From: Neisseria sp. HMSC077D05
GTDB taxonomy: Bacteria > Pseudomonadota > Gammaproteobacteria > Burkholderiales > Neisseriaceae
Reading direction: 5' to 3'
Length of the DNA: 33,180 nt
Assembly: GCA_001809325.1 (NCBI GenBank)
Contig: KV797077.1
Coordinates: 35,110-68,289 of the forward strand
Numbering within the stretch: the first letter of the stretch is position 1; each line of letters begins with the position of its first letter. Below the pieces are notes generated by a model. It saw only the letters and a list, made by a program, of their open reading frames with translations. It was not told the DNA's origin and did not search any database. Of the stretch, positions 14,874-25,201 are shown piece after piece. Made by a program: the position numbers and the translations under genes.

Positions 14874-15860
14874 TTACGGCTTTTCTAAGCCTACAGGCGG
14901 CCAAGCTTCCAATTTGGAACCTAGTGTCAAGCCTTTAGATGCCAACACTTCTTTGATTTCATTCAAAGATTTACGACCCAAATTCGGAGTTTTAAGAAGC
15001 TCTGTTTCAGTACGTTGAATCAAATCGCCGATATAATAAATATCTTCAGCTTTCAGACAATTAGCTGAACGTACAGTTAATTCCAAATCATCTACCGGAC
15101 GCAGCAGGATAGGGTCAATAGGAGGAGCTTTTTCTTCAACTTCTTCTACTGGAGTACCTTGCAAATCAGCAAAAATAGACATTTGATCAATTAAAATACG
15201 AGCGGCACTACGTACAGCTTCTTCAGGATCAATAGAACCATCAGTTTCAATATCCAAAACCAATTTATCTAAATCCGTACGCTGCTCTACGCGTGCAGGT
15301 TCAACTTCAAAGCTAACACGACTGATGGGCGAAAAGCTCGCATCCAACTGAATTGCACCAATCTGGCGGTTTTCATCGCGCACAACACGACGACCGGAAA
15401 CAGATTGATAGCCACGCCCCTGCTCAACTTTGATTTCCATCTCAATTTGACCATTCTCGGCCAAATGACAAATAATATGCTCAGGATTTAAAATTTCCAC
15501 ATCATGTGGTAATTCAATATCACCGGCAACTACTGTACCGGCCCCTGACTTTTTCAAAGTTAACTGAACTTGGCCACGCCCATGCAGCTTAAATACAATA
15601 CCTTTGACATTCAACAAAATATCGACGACATCTTCTTGAACGCCATCAACAGTAGAGTATTCGTGCAATACACCGGAAATGGCCACTTCAGTAGGAGCAA
15701 AACCATTCATGGATGACAGTAAGATACGACGCAAAGCATTACCTAAAGTATGACCAAAACCGCGCTCAAACGGCTGCATAGATACTTTTGCACGAGTGGT
15801 AGATAAAGTATCGACATCAATTTGACGAGGTTTCAAAAATTCGGTTGTGCTATTTTGCAT
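14874..15860 (-). CDS. rpoA: RNA polymerase alpha subunit
   Basis: RpoA dimerises to start RNA polymerase assembly and contacts promoter UP elements and activators. The 328-residue protein has the N-terminal assembly domain ([20 protein letters not shown] at about 32-51) and, after a linker around residues 235-250, the C-terminal domain. That domain includes the helix-hairpin-helix region ([26 protein letters not shown]). Length is within one residue of E. coli alpha. It lies between rpsD and rplQ with short gaps, and AGGGAC precedes the start. Confidence 0.99.
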   Translation of the reverse strand: MQNSTTEFLKPRQIDVDTLSTTRAKVSMQPFERGFGHTLGNALRRILLSSMNGFAPTEVAISGVLHEYSTVDGVQEDVVDILLNVKGIVFKLHGRGQVQLTLKKSGAGTVVAGDIELPHDVEILNPEHIICHLAENGQIEMEIKVEQGRGYQSVSGRRVVRDENRQIGAIQLDASFSPISRVSFEVEPARVEQRTDLDKLVLDIETDGSIDPEEAVRSAARILIDQMSIFADLQGTPVEEVEEKAPPIDPILLRPVDDLELTVRSANCLKAEDIYYIGDLIQRTETELLKTPNLGRKSLNEIKEVLASKGLTLGSKLEAWPPVGLEKP

Positions 15861-15885
15861 TTAACTGTCCCTCACTGAGCTAGCG

Positions 15886-16506
15886 TTATTTAGAGTAGAA
15901 TTCTACCACCAGCTGTTCATTAATATCGCCAGTTAATTCTGAACGATCCGGCATATTTTTAAATACGCCTTCCAATTTGTCTGCATCAACAGAAACCCAG
16001 CTTGGTAAACCGATTTGAGTTGCCAGACTTAAAGCTTCCTGGATACGAACCTGTTTTTTAGCTTTCTCACGAACAGCTACAACATCACCAGCTTTAACTT
16101 GGAAAGAAGGAATATTTACAACCTGACCGTTAACGGTAATTGCTTTATGAGAAACCAGCTGACGCGCCTCAGCACGAGTCGAGCCAAATCCCATGCGATA
16201 TACTACATTATCCAAACGAGACTCTAACAATTGCAGCAGCAATTCACCAGTAGAGCCTTTACGTCGATCTGCTTCTGCAAAATAGCGGCGGAATTGACGT
16301 TCCAATACGCCATAAATACGACGAATCTTTTGCTTTTCACGTAATTGCAAACCATAGTCGGACAAACGCGGTTTTTTTGCGCCGTGCTGACCAGGAGCGG
16401 AGTCCAGTTTACATTTAGAATCCAAAGAACGACGAGCGCTCTTCAAAAATAAATCAGTACCTTCACGGCGTGCTAATTTACATTTAGGGCCAATATAACG
16501 TGCCAT
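15886..16506 (-). CDS. rpsD: 30S ribosomal protein S4
   Basis: S4 nucleates assembly of the 30S body by binding 16S rRNA. The 206-residue protein has the N-terminal [20 protein letters not shown]. The S4 RNA-binding domain reads [27 protein letters not shown]. In E. coli, S4 also represses its own operon by binding a pseudoknot before rpsM. The leader visible here before rpsM looks too short for that structure. The gene lies between rpsK and rpoA. Confidence 0.99.
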   Translation of the reverse strand: MARYIGPKCKLARREGTDLFLKSARRSLDSKCKLDSAPGQHGAKKPRLSDYGLQLREKQKIRRIYGVLERQFRRYFAEADRRKGSTGELLLQLLESRLDNVVYRMGFGSTRAEARQLVSHKAITVNGQVVNIPSFQVKAGDVVAVREKAKKQVRIQEALSLATQIGLPSWVSVDADKLEGVFKNMPDRSELTGDINEQLVVEFYSK

Positions 16507-16521
16507 GTTTCAATCACTCCT

Positions 16522-16917
16522 TTAAATACGACGTTTTTTAGGCGGACGGCAACCGTTATGAGGCAACGGAGTAACGTCGGTAATACTGGTAATTTTAAAA
16601 CCAAGAGCGTTGAGTGCACGTACAGAAGACTCTCGACCGGGACCAGGGCCTTTTATACGAACTTCTAAATTTTTAACGCCATATTCTTGGGCAACTTTAC
16701 CAGCTGCTTCTGCAGCCACTTGAGCTGCAAACGGTGTACTTTTACGAGAACCTTTAAAACCAGCGCCGCCAGAGGTAGCCCAAGACAATGCATTGCCTTG
16801 ACGGTCAGTGATTGTAATGATGGTATTGTTGAAAGAAGCATGTACATGCACAATACCTTCGCTTACGGTTTTACGTACTTTTTTACGTACACGCGAAGCT
16901 GTGTTTGCTTTAGCCAT
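16522..16917 (-). CDS. rpsK: 30S ribosomal protein S11
   Basis: S11 lies on the platform of the small subunit near the mRNA exit. The 131-residue protein has a basic N-terminal tail ([25 protein letters not shown]), the [13 protein letters not shown] segment and the near-invariant C-terminus [15 protein letters not shown]. It is placed 16-20 bp from its neighbours rpsM and rpsD, which is consistent with co-transcription. Confidence 0.99.
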
Positions 16918-16936
16918 TAATAAAATTCCTTAAAAA

Positions 16937-17299
16937 TTATTTTTTACCAGCAATCGCTTTACGCGGACCTTTGCGGGTACGAGCGTTTGTGCGAGTGCGT
17001 TGACCACGACAAGGCAAACCTCGACGATGACGGAAACCACGGTAACAACCCATGTCCATCAATCGTTTGATGCTCATCGTTACCTCACGGCGCAAATCGC
17101 CTTCCACTTCATACTTGGCAACTTGTTCACGCAAAGCGTCTAATTGAGCCTCGTCCAAATCTTTTGCTTTTGTAGTGGGAGCAATATTTGCTGCCTCGCA
17201 AATTAATTTAGCACGAGTAGCACCGATACCATAAATAGCCTGCAAGCCAATTACGATATGTGCATTATTAGGGATATTTACCCCTGCAATACGAGCCAT
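16937..17299 (-). CDS. rpsM: 30S ribosomal protein S13
   Basis: S13 is in the head of the small subunit and contacts P-site tRNA and L5. The 120-residue protein starts [20 protein letters not shown] and contains [16 protein letters not shown]. The basic tail [20 protein letters not shown] is the part that reaches the tRNA. The ATG at 17299 has AAAGGA just upstream; a longer in-frame reading by seven residues is rejected. A promoter-like site precedes it, so it is probably the first gene of the alpha group. Confidence 0.98.
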   Translation of the reverse strand: MARIAGVNIPNNAHIVIGLQAIYGIGATRAKLICEAANIAPTTKAKDLDEAQLDALREQVAKYEVEGDLRREVTMSIKRLMDMGCYRGFRHRRGLPCRGQRTRTNARTRKGPRKAIAGKK

Positions 17300-17328
17300 A
17301 TTTTTTCCTTTAAACGGCAAAGTTCGTC

Positions 17329-17363
17329 ACTATACCACAAAGTCTTGCTAAAAGAAAAGTTCC
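17329..17363 (-). promoter_or_regulatory. Candidate alpha-group promoter before rpsM
   Basis: Read leftward, GTGGTATAGTG includes an extended -10 box (TGG then TATAGT at 17329-17334). The -35 region upstream is weak (TTTCTT or TTTTCT at 17-18 bp). The same GTGGTATAGTG word forms the strong promoter before rplC. It lies between rpmJ and rpsM, where E. coli also has its alpha operon promoter. Confidence 0.6.
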
Positions 17364-17364
17364 C

Positions 17365-17478
17365 TTAACCTTGACGCTGTTTGTGACGAGGATCAGTACA
17401 AATTACACGAACCACTCGATTACGACGGATAATCTTACAGTTGCGGCAAATTTTCTTTACAGACGGTTGTACACGCAT
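17365..17478 (-). CDS. rpmJ: 50S ribosomal protein L36
   Basis: L36 is the smallest large-subunit protein. The 37-residue reading frame encodes [20 protein letters not shown] followed by [17 protein letters not shown]. It has the zinc-binding set Cys11, Cys14, Cys27 and His32 of the zinc-containing type. It lies 19 bp after infA and 65 bp before rpsM, the usual place between the spc and alpha groups. Confidence 0.97.
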   Translation of the reverse strand: MRVQPSVKKICRNCKIIRRNRVVRVICTDPRHKQRQG

Positions 17479-17497
17479 TATCTTTCCTTATATCGTT

Positions 17498-17716
17498 TTA
17501 TCTAGCTCGGAAGACAATCCGAGCTCGAGTTAAATCATAAGGTGTCAGTTCTACCGTCACCTTATCCCCAGGAGAGATCCGGATATAGTGCATACGCATT
17601 TTCCCGGAAATATGACCTAATACAATATGGTCATTCTCAAGCTTTACTTTAAAAGTTGCGTTAGGTAGAGTTTCAAGAATCTCCCCCTGCATTTGTATGG
17701 TATCTTCTTTAGCCAT
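17498..17716 (-). CDS. infA: Translation initiation factor IF-1
   Basis: IF-1 binds the ribosomal A site during initiation. The 72-residue protein is a single S1-like OB-fold with [34 protein letters not shown] and the C-terminal [12 protein letters not shown]. Length is exactly typical. It lies 4 bp after secY and before rpmJ, the order seen in other betaproteobacteria. Confidence 0.98.
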   Translation of the reverse strand: MAKEDTIQMQGEILETLPNATFKVKLENDHIVLGHISGKMRMHYIRISPGDKVTVELTPYDLTRARIVFRAR

Positions 17717-17720
17717 AATT

Positions 17721-19034
17721 CTACTTACGTGATAAAGATTTCATATCAAGACCGCTCATTAAACTCTCATATTGCTGAGTCATGCGGTAAGAGTTAATTT
17801 GGGTACTAAAGTCCATTGTCACCACGACTAAAATCAGTAAAGATGTACCACCCAAATAAAAAGGAACATTCAAAGCTGTTGTCAAAAATTCTGGAATTAA
17901 ACAAATAGTTGTAATATATAATGCACCAAACAAAGTGAGGCGCAATACAACCTGCTCCAGATACTGAGAAGTTTGCTTACCAGGTCGAATTCCCGGCACA
18001 AAAGCACCGCTTTTCTTCAAATTCTCTGCCATTTCTTTTGGACTAAAAACCAAGGCTGTATAAAAATAGCAGAAGAAAATAATTGTCACTGTAAATAACA
18101 AAATATATAAAGCTTGCCCATGCTGAAGCAAACCAGCAATTTTATGCAACAAACTACCGGTATCATTAGAACCAAACCAGCTTAACAAAGTGGATGGAAA
18201 CAAAATAATACTTGACGCAAAAATAGGAGGAATGACGCCTGCCATATTCAACTTAAAGGGCATATGTGTATTAGAACCTTGCATTACACCACTACCAACT
18301 TGGCGTTTCGCATAATGCACGGGAACTTTACGCTGTGCACTTTCAAAATATACAACAATATAAATTAATAGCAATGCACCAATAACAATTGACACAGCCG
18401 TAGGCATACCAATTGATCCTTGACTCGTTAAAGCTAATAATCTTGCTATACCGGAAGGAATACCGGCAGCGATACCAGCAGTAATAATCAAGGAAATTCC
18501 ATTCCCAATCCCACGCTCCGTAATCTGCTCACCTAACCACATCAGGAACATTGTACCTGTGACTAAGCTCACTACCGTAGAAATATGGAACTCCAAAGAA
18601 TTAGTGACAACCACACCTTGCTGGAATACAAAGGTAGCCACACCAAAACTCTGTAAGATGGCTAATAGCACTGTACCGTATCTTGTATATTTTGTAATAA
18701 CTTTTCGACCCGCCTCCCCTTCCTTTTTTAATGCCTTTAAAGAAGGAATAATTTCAGAGGCCAACTGAACAATTATTGATGCTGAAATATATGGCATTAT
18801 GCCAATTGCGAATATACTAAAGCGCTCTAACGAACCACCAGAAAACATGTTCAACATGCCTAGTATGCCGTTCCCAGCGCTTTCGTATAATTTAGCTAAA
18901 GCAACAGCATCTACGCCAGGTACAGGGATATGGGCTCCAATACGAAAAACAATTAACGCCCCTAAAAGAAACGTTAGACGTTTTTTCAGATCTCCAAATT
19001 TGGACAAGCCTGATAAAGATTGTTGATTAGCCAC
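17721..19034 (-). CDS. secY: Preprotein translocase subunit SecY
   Basis: SecY is the channel of the Sec translocon in the inner membrane. The 437-residue protein has ten hydrophobic segments, starting with [22 protein letters not shown]. It has the [22 protein letters not shown] plug region and the cytoplasmic loop [13 protein letters not shown]. Translation most likely begins at GTG ([16 protein letters not shown]), the N-terminus usual for SecY. The upstream in-frame ATG adds 15 residues overlapping the region just after rplO and is rejected. It is flanked by rplO and infA. Confidence 0.97.
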   Translation of the reverse strand: MANQQSLSGLSKFGDLKKRLTFLLGALIVFRIGAHIPVPGVDAVALAKLYESAGNGILGMLNMFSGGSLERFSIFAIGIMPYISASIIVQLASEIIPSLKALKKEGEAGRKVITKYTRYGTVLLAILQSFGVATFVFQQGVVVTNSLEFHISTVVSLVTGTMFLMWLGEQITERGIGNGISLIITAGIAAGIPSGIARLLALTSQGSIGMPTAVSIVIGALLLIYIVVYFESAQRKVPVHYAKRQVGSGVMQGSNTHMPFKLNMAGVIPPIFASSIILFPSTLLSWFGSNDTGSLLHKIAGLLQHGQALYILLFTVTIIFFCYFYTALVFSPKEMAENLKKSGAFVPGIRPGKQTSQYLEQVVLRLTLFGALYITTICLIPEFLTTALNVPFYLGGTSLLILVVVTMDFSTQINSYRMTQQYESLMSGLDMKSLSRK

Positions 19035-19047
19035 TATAATGCAAGCC

Positions 19048-19482
19048 TTATTCTTCCACTTTACCACCAGCAGCTTCAATTGCTGCTTTAGCCCCTTTAG
19101 TGGCTTTAATGCCCCTCAGGACAACAGCTTTTGAAAGCACACCAGAGGCAATAACTTTCACATTGGAAACAGTTGTAGGAACCAGCCCAGCTTGCTTGAG
19201 AACTAATACATCAATCTCATTCACAGCGAGCAAGTTCAATTCACTCAAACGAATCTCAGCATTTGCAGCAGCAGTCAACGATTTGAAACCACGTTTTGGT
19301 AGGCGACGTTGCAAAGGCATTTGACCACCTTCAAAACCTACTTTATGAAAACCACCAGAACGGCTTTTTTGACCTTTATGACCACGACCACCGGTTTTAC
19401 CTAAACCGCTACCAATACCACGACCTACACGACGACGAGCGTGGGTAGCACCCTCAGCAGGTTGAATAGAATTTAGAAACAT
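19048..19482 (-). CDS. rplO: 50S ribosomal protein L15
   Basis: L15 is a late-assembly protein of the large subunit. The 144-residue sequence has a Gly/Arg-rich N-terminal extension ([20 protein letters not shown] then KGQKSRSG) that threads into 23S rRNA. A globular C-terminal domain ends [20 protein letters not shown]. It starts one base after the rpmD stop and is followed by secY. Confidence 0.98.
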   Translation of the reverse strand: MFLNSIQPAEGATHARRRVGRGIGSGLGKTGGRGHKGQKSRSGGFHKVGFEGGQMPLQRRLPKRGFKSLTAAANAEIRLSELNLLAVNEIDVLVLKQAGLVPTTVSNVKVIASGVLSKAVVLRGIKATKGAKAAIEAAGGKVEE

Positions 19483-19483
19483 A

Positions 19484-19669
19484 TCAAGACTCCACTTTCA
19501 ACAAGTAGCTGATTTTGTTAATCATGCCACGGTTTTCAGGGGTATCTAAAACCTCTACTGTATGCTCACGATGACGCAAACCTAAACCACGAGCACATGC
19601 ACGATGAGATTCAATTGTACCAATCAGGCTCTTCACCAATGTAACTTTAATCTTTTTTTGCTCAGTCAT
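19484..19669 (-). CDS. rpmD: 50S ribosomal protein L30
   Basis: This is a small 61-residue protein of the large subunit. It has the family pattern [20 protein letters not shown], then [20 protein letters not shown], then [12 protein letters not shown]. Its start codon overlaps the end of rpsE by 8 bp, and the ribosome-binding site lies inside rpsE, so the two are coupled. rplO follows. Confidence 0.98.
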   Translation of the reverse strand: MTEQKKIKVTLVKSLIGTIESHRACARGLGLRHREHTVEVLDTPENRGMINKISYLLKVES

Positions 19670-20180
19670 GGCTTGCTCCTAAAATGTCTTCTACTGTTAA
19701 GCCACGTTTAGCAGCGATATCAGCAGGTGTATACAACTTAGACAAGCCGTCTAATGTAGCTCGTACAATGTTATAAGGATTTGTAGAACCATGTACTTTA
19801 GCAGAAATGTTATGAATACCCATAGCATCGAAAACTAAGCGCATAGGACCACCTGCCTTTACACCACTACCTTCTTTAGCAGGTTGCATAAAGACTTTGG
19901 TAGCACCATGACGTCCAATAACCTCATGATGAATCGTACCATTTTTTAGAGGTACTTTAATCATAGAGCGACGAGCCTGATCCATTGCTTTTTGAACAGC
20001 TACCGGCACTTCTTTTGACTTACCTTTGCCCATACCAATACGACCATCACCATCACCAACAACTGTTAGCGCAGAGAAAGCCATGATACGACCACCTTTA
20101 ACTACTTTAGTTACGCGATTAACTGCGACCATTTTTTCAATCAGGCCGTCACCACGTTCTTCAATTTCATGTTTTGCCAT
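19662..20180 (-). CDS. rpsE: 30S ribosomal protein S5
   Basis: S5 helps keep decoding accuracy and lies near the mRNA entry. The 172-residue protein has the double-stranded RNA-binding fold ([20 protein letters not shown]) followed by [20 protein letters not shown], then the C-terminal domain. Thr24, Val27 and Lys28, where changes give spectinomycin resistance in gonococci, have the susceptible residues. It overlaps rpmD by 8 bp. Confidence 0.99.
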   Translation of the reverse strand: MAKHEIEERGDGLIEKMVAVNRVTKVVKGGRIMAFSALTVVGDGDGRIGMGKGKSKEVPVAVQKAMDQARRSMIKVPLKNGTIHHEVIGRHGATKVFMQPAKEGSGVKAGGPMRLVFDAMGIHNISAKVHGSTNPYNIVRATLDGLSKLYTPADIAAKRGLTVEDILGASHD

Positions 20181-20197
20181 CTGAAAGTCTCCAATTA

Positions 20198-20551
20198 TTA
20201 GAAGCTTAAACCATTTTCACGTGCAGCTTCAGCCAAAGCTTTCACACGACCGTGATATTGGAAACCTGAACGATCAAAAGCAACTTTTTCTACACCTACT
20301 GCTTTAGCTTTCTCAGCAATGCGCTTTCCTACTACTGCAGCTGCCTCGACGTTGCTACCAGATTTCAGACTACCACGCACTTCAGCTTCCAATGTAGAGG
20401 CTTGAGCCAATACTTTATCACCCTCAGCACTAATTACTTGAGCATAAATATGATTATTGCTACGGAACACACATAATCTTACCATTTTCAAGTCCGCAAT
20501 ACGTGCACGGGTTTTGCGTGCACGACGGAGTCGGGTTGTATGTTTATCCAT
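20198..20551 (-). CDS. rplR: 50S ribosomal protein L18
   Basis: L18 binds 5S rRNA together with L5 and L25. The 117-residue protein begins [20 protein letters not shown]. It has [15 protein letters not shown] and the conserved C-terminus [20 protein letters not shown] followed by AREN. It sits between rplF and rpsE with gaps under 20 bp. Confidence 0.99.
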   Translation of the reverse strand: MDKHTTRLRRARKTRARIADLKMVRLCVFRSNNHIYAQVISAEGDKVLAQASTLEAEVRGSLKSGSNVEAAAVVGKRIAEKAKAVGVEKVAFDRSGFQYHGRVKALAEAARENGLSF

Positions 20552-20564
20552 TAGTGAACCTCAA

Positions 20565-21098
20565 TTATTTTTTCTTGGCTTCTTTCATCACTACCACTTC
20601 ACCTACATAACGAACACCCTTGCCTTTATAAGGCTCAGGAGAACGGAATGCACGAATTTCAGCAGCGACTTGACCAACTACTTGTTTATCTGCACCAGTC
20701 AAAACGATCTCTGTTTGGCTAGGAGTTTGAACAGAAACACCTTCAGGCATTTCATATACGATTGGATGAGAAAAACCCAAAGACAAATTCAAAACTTTGC
20801 CTTGAGCTTGAGCACGGTAACCCACACCAATCAATTGTAGTTTTTTCTCAAAACCTTCTGAAACACCTTTAACCATATTATTAACTAATGCACGAGCAGT
20901 ACCTGACATAGCATTTGCCTGTTTACTGTCATTTTTTGCAGCAAAAGTTAATTTACCATCGTTTAATTCAATGGCGACATCAGAATGCAAAGGAAAGGAC
21001 AACTCGCCATTCTTACCCTTGATAACCAATGCTTCTGTTCCAAATTTTACTTCTACACCAGCAGGAACAGTCACTGGGTTTTTTGCGACACGTGACAT
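20565..21098 (-). CDS. rplF: 50S ribosomal protein L6
   Basis: L6 lies near the factor-binding site of the large subunit. The 177-residue protein has the duplicated L6 fold. It starts [18 protein letters not shown] and contains the conserved second-domain motif [18 protein letters not shown] near the C-terminus. Length equals that of E. coli L6. It follows rpsH by 13 bp. Confidence 0.99.
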   Translation of the reverse strand: MSRVAKNPVTVPAGVEVKFGTEALVIKGKNGELSFPLHSDVAIELNDGKLTFAAKNDSKQANAMSGTARALVNNMVKGVSEGFEKKLQLIGVGYRAQAQGKVLNLSLGFSHPIVYEMPEGVSVQTPSQTEIVLTGADKQVVGQVAAEIRAFRSPEPYKGKGVRYVGEVVVMKEAKKK

Positions 21099-21111
21099 TT
21101 ACTTTTCTCCA

Positions 21112-21504
21112 CTAGGCTACAATGCACAACAACTCACCACCAACACCCTCAGAACGAGCCTTGCGGTCAGTCATCACACCTTTAGAAGTACTAACAATAG
21201 CGATACCCAAGCCATTCATAACATTAGGAATTTCGCTAGAAGCTTTGTAAATACGCAAACCTGGACGTGAAACACGTTTAATTTGCTCAATCACAGGGCG
21301 ACCTGCATAGTATTTCAATTGAATTTCCAATACCGGCTTCGCATCAGCAGAAACCGAAAAATCCTCGATATAACCTTCTTCTTTCAAGACTTTTGCAATT
21401 GCACACTTTAATTTGGAAGAAGGCATGGCAACTACTACCTTATTAGCACGTTGCGCATTACGAATACGAGTCAACATATCGGAAATAGGATCATGCATAC
21501 TCAT
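21112..21504 (-). CDS. rpsH: 30S ribosomal protein S8
   Basis: S8 is a primary 16S rRNA-binding protein in the central domain. In E. coli it also represses the spc operon by binding near rplE. The 130-residue sequence has [16 protein letters not shown] at the start and the C-terminal [20 protein letters not shown] followed by [10 protein letters not shown]. It lies between rpsN and rplF. Confidence 0.99.
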   Translation of the reverse strand: MSMHDPISDMLTRIRNAQRANKVVVAMPSSKLKCAIAKVLKEEGYIEDFSVSADAKPVLEIQLKYYAGRPVIEQIKRVSRPGLRIYKASSEIPNVMNGLGIAIVSTSKGVMTDRKARSEGVGGELLCIVA

Positions 21505-21518
21505 TATTAATACTCCTA

Positions 21519-21824
21519 TTACCAGCTAGCTTTAACAACACCCGGAATCTCGCCACGCATAGCGATTTCACGGATTTTAATACGACCCAAACCGAATTTA
21601 CGGAAAGTACCACGAGGACGGCCTGTCAAAGCACAACGACGGCGTTGACGTACAGGAGCTGCATTACGCGGAATGGATTGGAATTTCAGACGAGCTTCAA
21701 AACGCTCCTCTTCAGTTGCATTCGCATCATTAATAACAGCAAAAATTGCCTCACGTTTGGCTGCAAACTTTTTCGCCAAAGCTTGACGTTTCAGTTCACG
21801 ATTAATAAGTGCTTTCTTAGCCAT
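21519..21824 (-). CDS. rpsN: 30S ribosomal protein S14
   Basis: S14 is in the head of the small subunit. At 101 residues this is the long, zinc-free type. The C-terminal motif reads [20 protein letters not shown] with only one cysteine instead of the CxxC pairs of the short form. It starts 2 bp after the rplE stop and precedes rpsH. Confidence 0.98.
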   Translation of the reverse strand: MAKKALINRELKRQALAKKFAAKREAIFAVINDANATEEERFEARLKFQSIPRNAAPVRQRRRCALTGRPRGTFRKFGLGRIKIREIAMRGEIPGVVKASW

Positions 21825-21826
21825 GA

Positions 21827-22366
21827 TTATCCTTTAAACGGAAACTTGAACAGCGACAATAAAGCTTTAGCTTCTTCATCAGTTTTTGCAGTAGTTGTAA
21901 TAGTAATATTCAAACCACGCAAAGCATCAATTTTATCGTATTCAATTTCCGGGAAAATGATTTGCTCGCGAACACCCATGTTGTAATTACCACGTCCATC
22001 AAAAGATTTGCCACTTACACCACGGAAGTCACGTACTCGAGGTAATGCAATAGTAATCAAACGATCCAAGAATTCGAACATTTGATCACGACGCAATGTT
22101 ACTTTGCAACCTACAGGATAATTATCGCGAATTTTAAAGCCAGCGATAGATTTACGAGCAACAGTAACTACTGGTTTTTGACCAGCAATTTTCTCTAAAT
22201 CAGATACTGCGTGCTCCATAACTTTTTTATCAGCAACGGCCTCTCCAACCCCCATATTTAAAGTAATTTTTTCAATACGAGGAACTTCCATTACTGACTT
22301 GTAACCAAATTGTTTAATCAATTCAGGAACAACTGTATCTTTATAAAACTCTCTCAAACGAGCCAT
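21827..22366 (-). CDS. rplE: 50S ribosomal protein L5
   Basis: L5 binds 5S rRNA and contacts the small subunit head through S13. The 179-residue protein has [20 protein letters not shown], the [14 protein letters not shown] segment and [20 protein letters not shown] before the C-terminal [20 protein letters not shown]. It is 9 bp downstream of rplX. Confidence 0.99.
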   Translation of the reverse strand: MARLREFYKDTVVPELIKQFGYKSVMEVPRIEKITLNMGVGEAVADKKVMEHAVSDLEKIAGQKPVVTVARKSIAGFKIRDNYPVGCKVTLRRDQMFEFLDRLITIALPRVRDFRGVSGKSFDGRGNYNMGVREQIIFPEIEYDKIDALRGLNITITTTAKTDEEAKALLSLFKFPFKG

Positions 22367-22375
22367 GTTATCTCC

Positions 22376-22699
22376 TTACGCTCCAATAACAGAGCCATTT
22401 GATTTGAAGAAACGAACGCGCTTAACTTTGCCTTCATTCTCAATCAGTTTAATACCAACACGGTCTGCTTTATTAGTTTCCGGATTCAGGATTGCAACAT
22501 TAGAAATATCCAACGGCATTTCTTTTGAAACAATACCACCTTCAATACCACGCATCGGATTAGGTTTTTGGTGACGTTTTACAACATTAACACCTTCAAC
22601 CACAACTTTACTACCCAATACGCGAACTACTTGACCTTGCTTACCTTTATCCTTACCAGTGATCACAACAACTTGGTCACCTTTAATGATTTTATTCAT
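22376..22699 (-). CDS. rplX: 50S ribosomal protein L24
   Basis: L24 is an early assembly initiator of the large subunit. The 107-residue protein contains the KOW motif ([20 protein letters not shown]) near the N-terminus and the segment [20 protein letters not shown]. It follows rplN by 11 bp and precedes rplE. Confidence 0.99.
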   Translation of the reverse strand: MNKIIKGDQVVVITGKDKGKQGQVVRVLGSKVVVEGVNVVKRHQKPNPMRGIEGGIVSKEMPLDISNVAILNPETNKADRVGIKLIENEGKVKRVRFFKSNGSVIGA

Positions 22700-22710
22700 C
22701 GCGCTATTCC

Positions 22711-23079
22711 TTATAACACTTCAGGCGCCAATGAAACGATTTTCATAAATCGCTCAGTACGCAACTCGCGGGTTACCGGTCCAAAAATACGTGTACCCAG
22801 AGGTTCAAGTTTATTGTTTAACAACACGGCGGCGTTGTTATCAAATTTAATCAACGCACCATCAGGACGACGCACACCTTTAGCAGTACGAACAACAACC
22901 GCATTGTACACATCACCTTTTTTGACACGACCACGTGGGGCCGCATCTTTAACTGCGACTTTAATAATATCGCCAACAGAAGCGTAGCGACGCTTAGATC
23001 CGCCCAACACTTTGATGCACATCACGCGACGCGCACCAGAGTTATCAGCCACATCTAAGATGGTCTGCATTTGAATCAT
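22711..23079 (-). CDS. rplN: 50S ribosomal protein L14
   Basis: L14 is at the subunit interface. The 122-residue sequence starts [20 protein letters not shown] and contains the signature [20 protein letters not shown] and the C-terminal FGPVTRELR. It is the first gene of the spc part. The 225-bp gap before it is the largest inside the ribosomal block. Confidence 0.99.
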   Translation of the reverse strand: MIQMQTILDVADNSGARRVMCIKVLGGSKRRYASVGDIIKVAVKDAAPRGRVKKGDVYNAVVVRTAKGVRRPDGALIKFDNNAAVLLNNKLEPLGTRIFGPVTRELRTERFMKIVSLAPEVL

Positions 23080-23304
23080 ATTAGTACCTTTAAATTAACC
23101 AACTTAATTTACCATTTTCATATAACTCGCCCACTTATTTAAATTGAGCTAACTAAATGAAACCATCACGGTTCTAGTAAACCAGTCTTGGATCCCGAAG
23201 GGAAGAAACTTCCAGAAGAAACTGAAAGATAAGAAACGAAGTTTACACGCAAATTCACTTTGGCGCAACACTTCGTTTCTTATTAAAGCTAACTGTCTTA
23301 GATT
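23080..23304 (-). promoter_or_regulatory. Gap between the S10 and spc groups
   Basis: This gap corresponds to the E. coli boundary where the S10 operon ends and the spc operon begins. Right after rpsQ, ATAAGAAACGAAGT at 23229-23242 pairs perfectly with 23270-23283 over 14 bp around a 27-nt loop. A second small stem, GGAAG/CTTCC, lies near 23201-23213. There is no long T run, so it may be an attenuator or processing site rather than a full terminator. I could not settle on a promoter. Confidence 0.55.
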
Positions 23305-23568
23305 TTAAACAGTACGTGCTTTCTCAACCAGTTCTTTAACAACCCAAGATTTGGTTTTTGACAGTGGACGAGATTCCGCAATTACTACTACATCACCAAT
23401 TCCATATTGATTATTTTCATCATGGGCATGGATTTTAGTTGATAAACGGATGATTTTACCGTACAGAGGGTGTTTCACTTTACGCTCAACCAGCACTGTA
23501 ACAGTTTTGTCCATTTTGTCGCTTACCACTTTGCCTTGCAAAGTACGAACATTTTTATTTTCGCTCAT
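23305..23568 (-). CDS. rpsQ: 30S ribosomal protein S17
   Basis: S17 is a primary 16S rRNA binder with an OB fold. The 87-residue protein contains [20 protein letters not shown], then [20 protein letters not shown], and ends in the conserved [19 protein letters not shown]. Its ATG shares a base with the stop of rpmC (TAATG). It is the last gene of the S10 part. Confidence 0.99.
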   Translation of the reverse strand: MSENKNVRTLQGKVVSDKMDKTVTVLVERKVKHPLYGKIIRLSTKIHAHDENNQYGIGDVVVIAESRPLSKTKSWVVKELVEKARTV

Positions 23569-23759
23569 TACTTAGCACCTTTTTCAGTTAAAATGGTTTT
23601 AATACGAGCAATATCGCGACGTACACGTTTTAATTCGCTTGGCTTACCCAATTGACCAGTTGCGTTTTGCATACGTAAGCCAAACTGAGCTTTCAACAAG
23701 TCCAACAAATCTGCATTTAATTGCTCAATAGATTTGTCTTTCAATTCATTTGCTTTCAT
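23568..23759 (-). CDS. rpmC: 50S ribosomal protein L29
   Basis: L29 is a small two-helix protein at the tunnel exit. The 63-residue sequence is [20 protein letters not shown] followed by [17 protein letters not shown] and the [14 protein letters not shown] tail. It overlaps rplP upstream and rpsQ downstream by one base each, so translation of the three is coupled. Confidence 0.98.
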   Translation of the reverse strand: MKANELKDKSIEQLNADLLDLLKAQFGLRMQNATGQLGKPSELKRVRRDIARIKTILTEKGAK

Positions 23760-24175
23760 TATTGACCTACCTGTCTTACTACAAAGGTCGTAGGAATAGG
23801 CAATTTGGCAGCGGCCAATTCAAATGCTTCGCGAGCCAATGCCTCTGGAACACCGTCCATTTCATACAACACTTTGCCTGGTTTGATTTCGGCAATGTAA
23901 TATTCCACGTTACCTTTACCGCCACCCATACGAACTTGAATAGGTTTTTCAGTAATTGGTTTATCAGGGAATACACGAATCCAAATACGACCACCACGTT
24001 TAATGTGGCGAGTCATTGTACGACGAGCAGCTTCGATTTGGCGGGCAGTCAAACGGCCACGACCAACGGCTTTCAAACCGAACTCACCGAAACTTACTTT
24101 GTTACCGCGAGTAGCAATACCAGTATTGCGACCTTTTTGTTGCTTGCGGTATTTCAGTCTAGTTGGCTGCAGCAT
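23759..24175 (-). CDS. rplP: 50S ribosomal protein L16
   Basis: L16 helps position A-site tRNA in the large subunit. The 138-residue protein starts [19 protein letters not shown], preceded by AGGTGGA. It contains [20 protein letters not shown], then [19 protein letters not shown], and the GPG-like [20 protein letters not shown] longer reading by 11 residues is rejected. The start lies inside the last 17 bp of rpsC. Confidence 0.98.
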   Translation of the reverse strand: MLQPTRLKYRKQQKGRNTGIATRGNKVSFGEFGLKAVGRGRLTARQIEAARRTMTRHIKRGGRIWIRVFPDKPITEKPIQVRMGGGKGNVEYYIAEIKPGKVLYEMDGVPEALAREAFELAAAKLPIPTTFVVRQVGQ

Positions 24176-24854
24176 TACGTCCACCTGCCTTTCTTTGTTT
24201 CTTTTCATGCTCAGGTTTAGCTGAAGTCTTTACATTACCTTCAGTATAGACCCAAACTTTCAGACCCAGCACGCCATAAGTGGTATGGGCTTCGCTAGTC
24301 GCATAATCTACGTTGGCACGCAAAGTATGCAGCGGTACGCGACCTTCACGATACCATTCGCTACGAGCAATATCTGCACCATTCAGACGACCTGAGGTCA
24401 TAATCTTGATGCCTTTTGCGCCTGAACGCATAGCATTTTGCATTGCGCGCTTCATAGCACGGCGGAATTGAACGCGTTTTTCTAATTGCTGTGCAATACC
24501 ATCAGCAATAATTTGCGCATCCAATTCAGGTTTACGGATTTCTTCGATATTCACATGAACAGGCACGCCCATCAAGGCTTGCAAATCACGTTTCAGAACT
24601 TCGATATCCTCACCTTTTTTACCAATTACTACGCCTGGACGAGCAGAGTGAATAGTAATACGTGCAGATTTCGCAGGACGCTCAATAACTACGCGACCAA
24701 CAGAAGCATTCGCCAATTTTTTACGCAGATAGTTACGAACATCAATATCTTGTTTCAAAACAGCAGAAAAGTCGGTGCTTTTAGCAAACCATTTTGAAGC
24801 CCAGTCTTTAGTTACCGCCAGGCGAAAGCCTGTAGGGTTAATCTTTTGTCCCAT
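24159..24854 (-). CDS. rpsC: 30S ribosomal protein S3
   Basis: S3 forms part of the mRNA entry tunnel. The 231-residue protein begins [18 protein letters not shown]. It has a type II KH domain with the GxxG loop in [19 protein letters not shown], followed by the C-terminal [20 protein letters not shown]. It carries the only uptake sequence in the ribosomal block, read as GRLN. It overlaps rplP by 17 bp and follows rplV by 9 bp. Confidence 0.99.
   Translation of the reverse strand: MGQKINPTGFRLAVTKDWASKWFAKSTDFSAVLKQDIDVRNYLRKKLANASVGRVVIERPAKSARITIHSARPGVVIGKKGEDIEVLKRDLQALMGVPVHVNIEEIRKPELDAQIIADGIAQQLEKRVQFRRAMKRAMQNAMRSGAKGIKIMTSGRLNGADIARSEWYREGRVPLHTLRANVDYATSEAHTTYGVLGLKVWVYTEGNVKTSAKPEHEKKQRKAGGRNAAAN
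24382..24392 (-). repeat. Intragenic DNA uptake sequence in rpsC
   Basis: TTCAGACGACC on the plus strand is read in frame as Gly-Arg-Leu-Asn. It is the only exact copy I found between 12113 and 28140. Confidence 0.85.
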
Positions 24855-24863
24855 AGCTTTTCC

Positions 24864-25193
24864 TTAGTTGCCCACTGTCACATTGATATGACAAGTTTGT
24901 TTTTCAATGCGGTTACCGCGACCTTTGGCACGAGCTTGGAAACGTTTCAAGCTTGGACCTTTGTCAACAAAGATAGTGACCACTTTCAACTCATCAATGT
25001 CGGCACCGTTATTGTGCTCGGCATTAGCAATAGCTGATTCCAATACTTTTTTAATCAACTCAGCACCTTTTTTAGGACTGAAAGTCAAAATATTCAAAGC
25101 TTGGGCAACGTCTTTACCGCGAATCAAATCAGCTACCAAACGAGCTTTTTGAGCTGAAATACGGGCATTTTTATGTTGTGCATTTACTCTCAT
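24864..25193 (-). CDS. rplV: 50S ribosomal protein L22
   Basis: L22 lines the peptide exit tunnel. The 109-residue protein has [20 protein letters not shown], then the extended hairpin ([20 protein letters not shown]) that reaches the tunnel constriction and is a site of macrolide resistance changes. The hairpin looks ordinary, without insertion. It is between rpsS and rpsC. Confidence 0.99.
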   Translation of the reverse strand: MRVNAQHKNARISAQKARLVADLIRGKDVAQALNILTFSPKKGAELIKKVLESAIANAEHNNGADIDELKVVTIFVDKGPSLKRFQARAKGRGNRIEKQTCHINVTVGN

Positions 25194-25201
25194 GATTCAC
25201 C

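Noticed and set aside
20365-20376. Near-match to the uptake sequence in rplR
   Set aside because: TTTCAGACTACC has one mismatch in the core, as does TTTCAGACGAGC near 21685, so neither was called.
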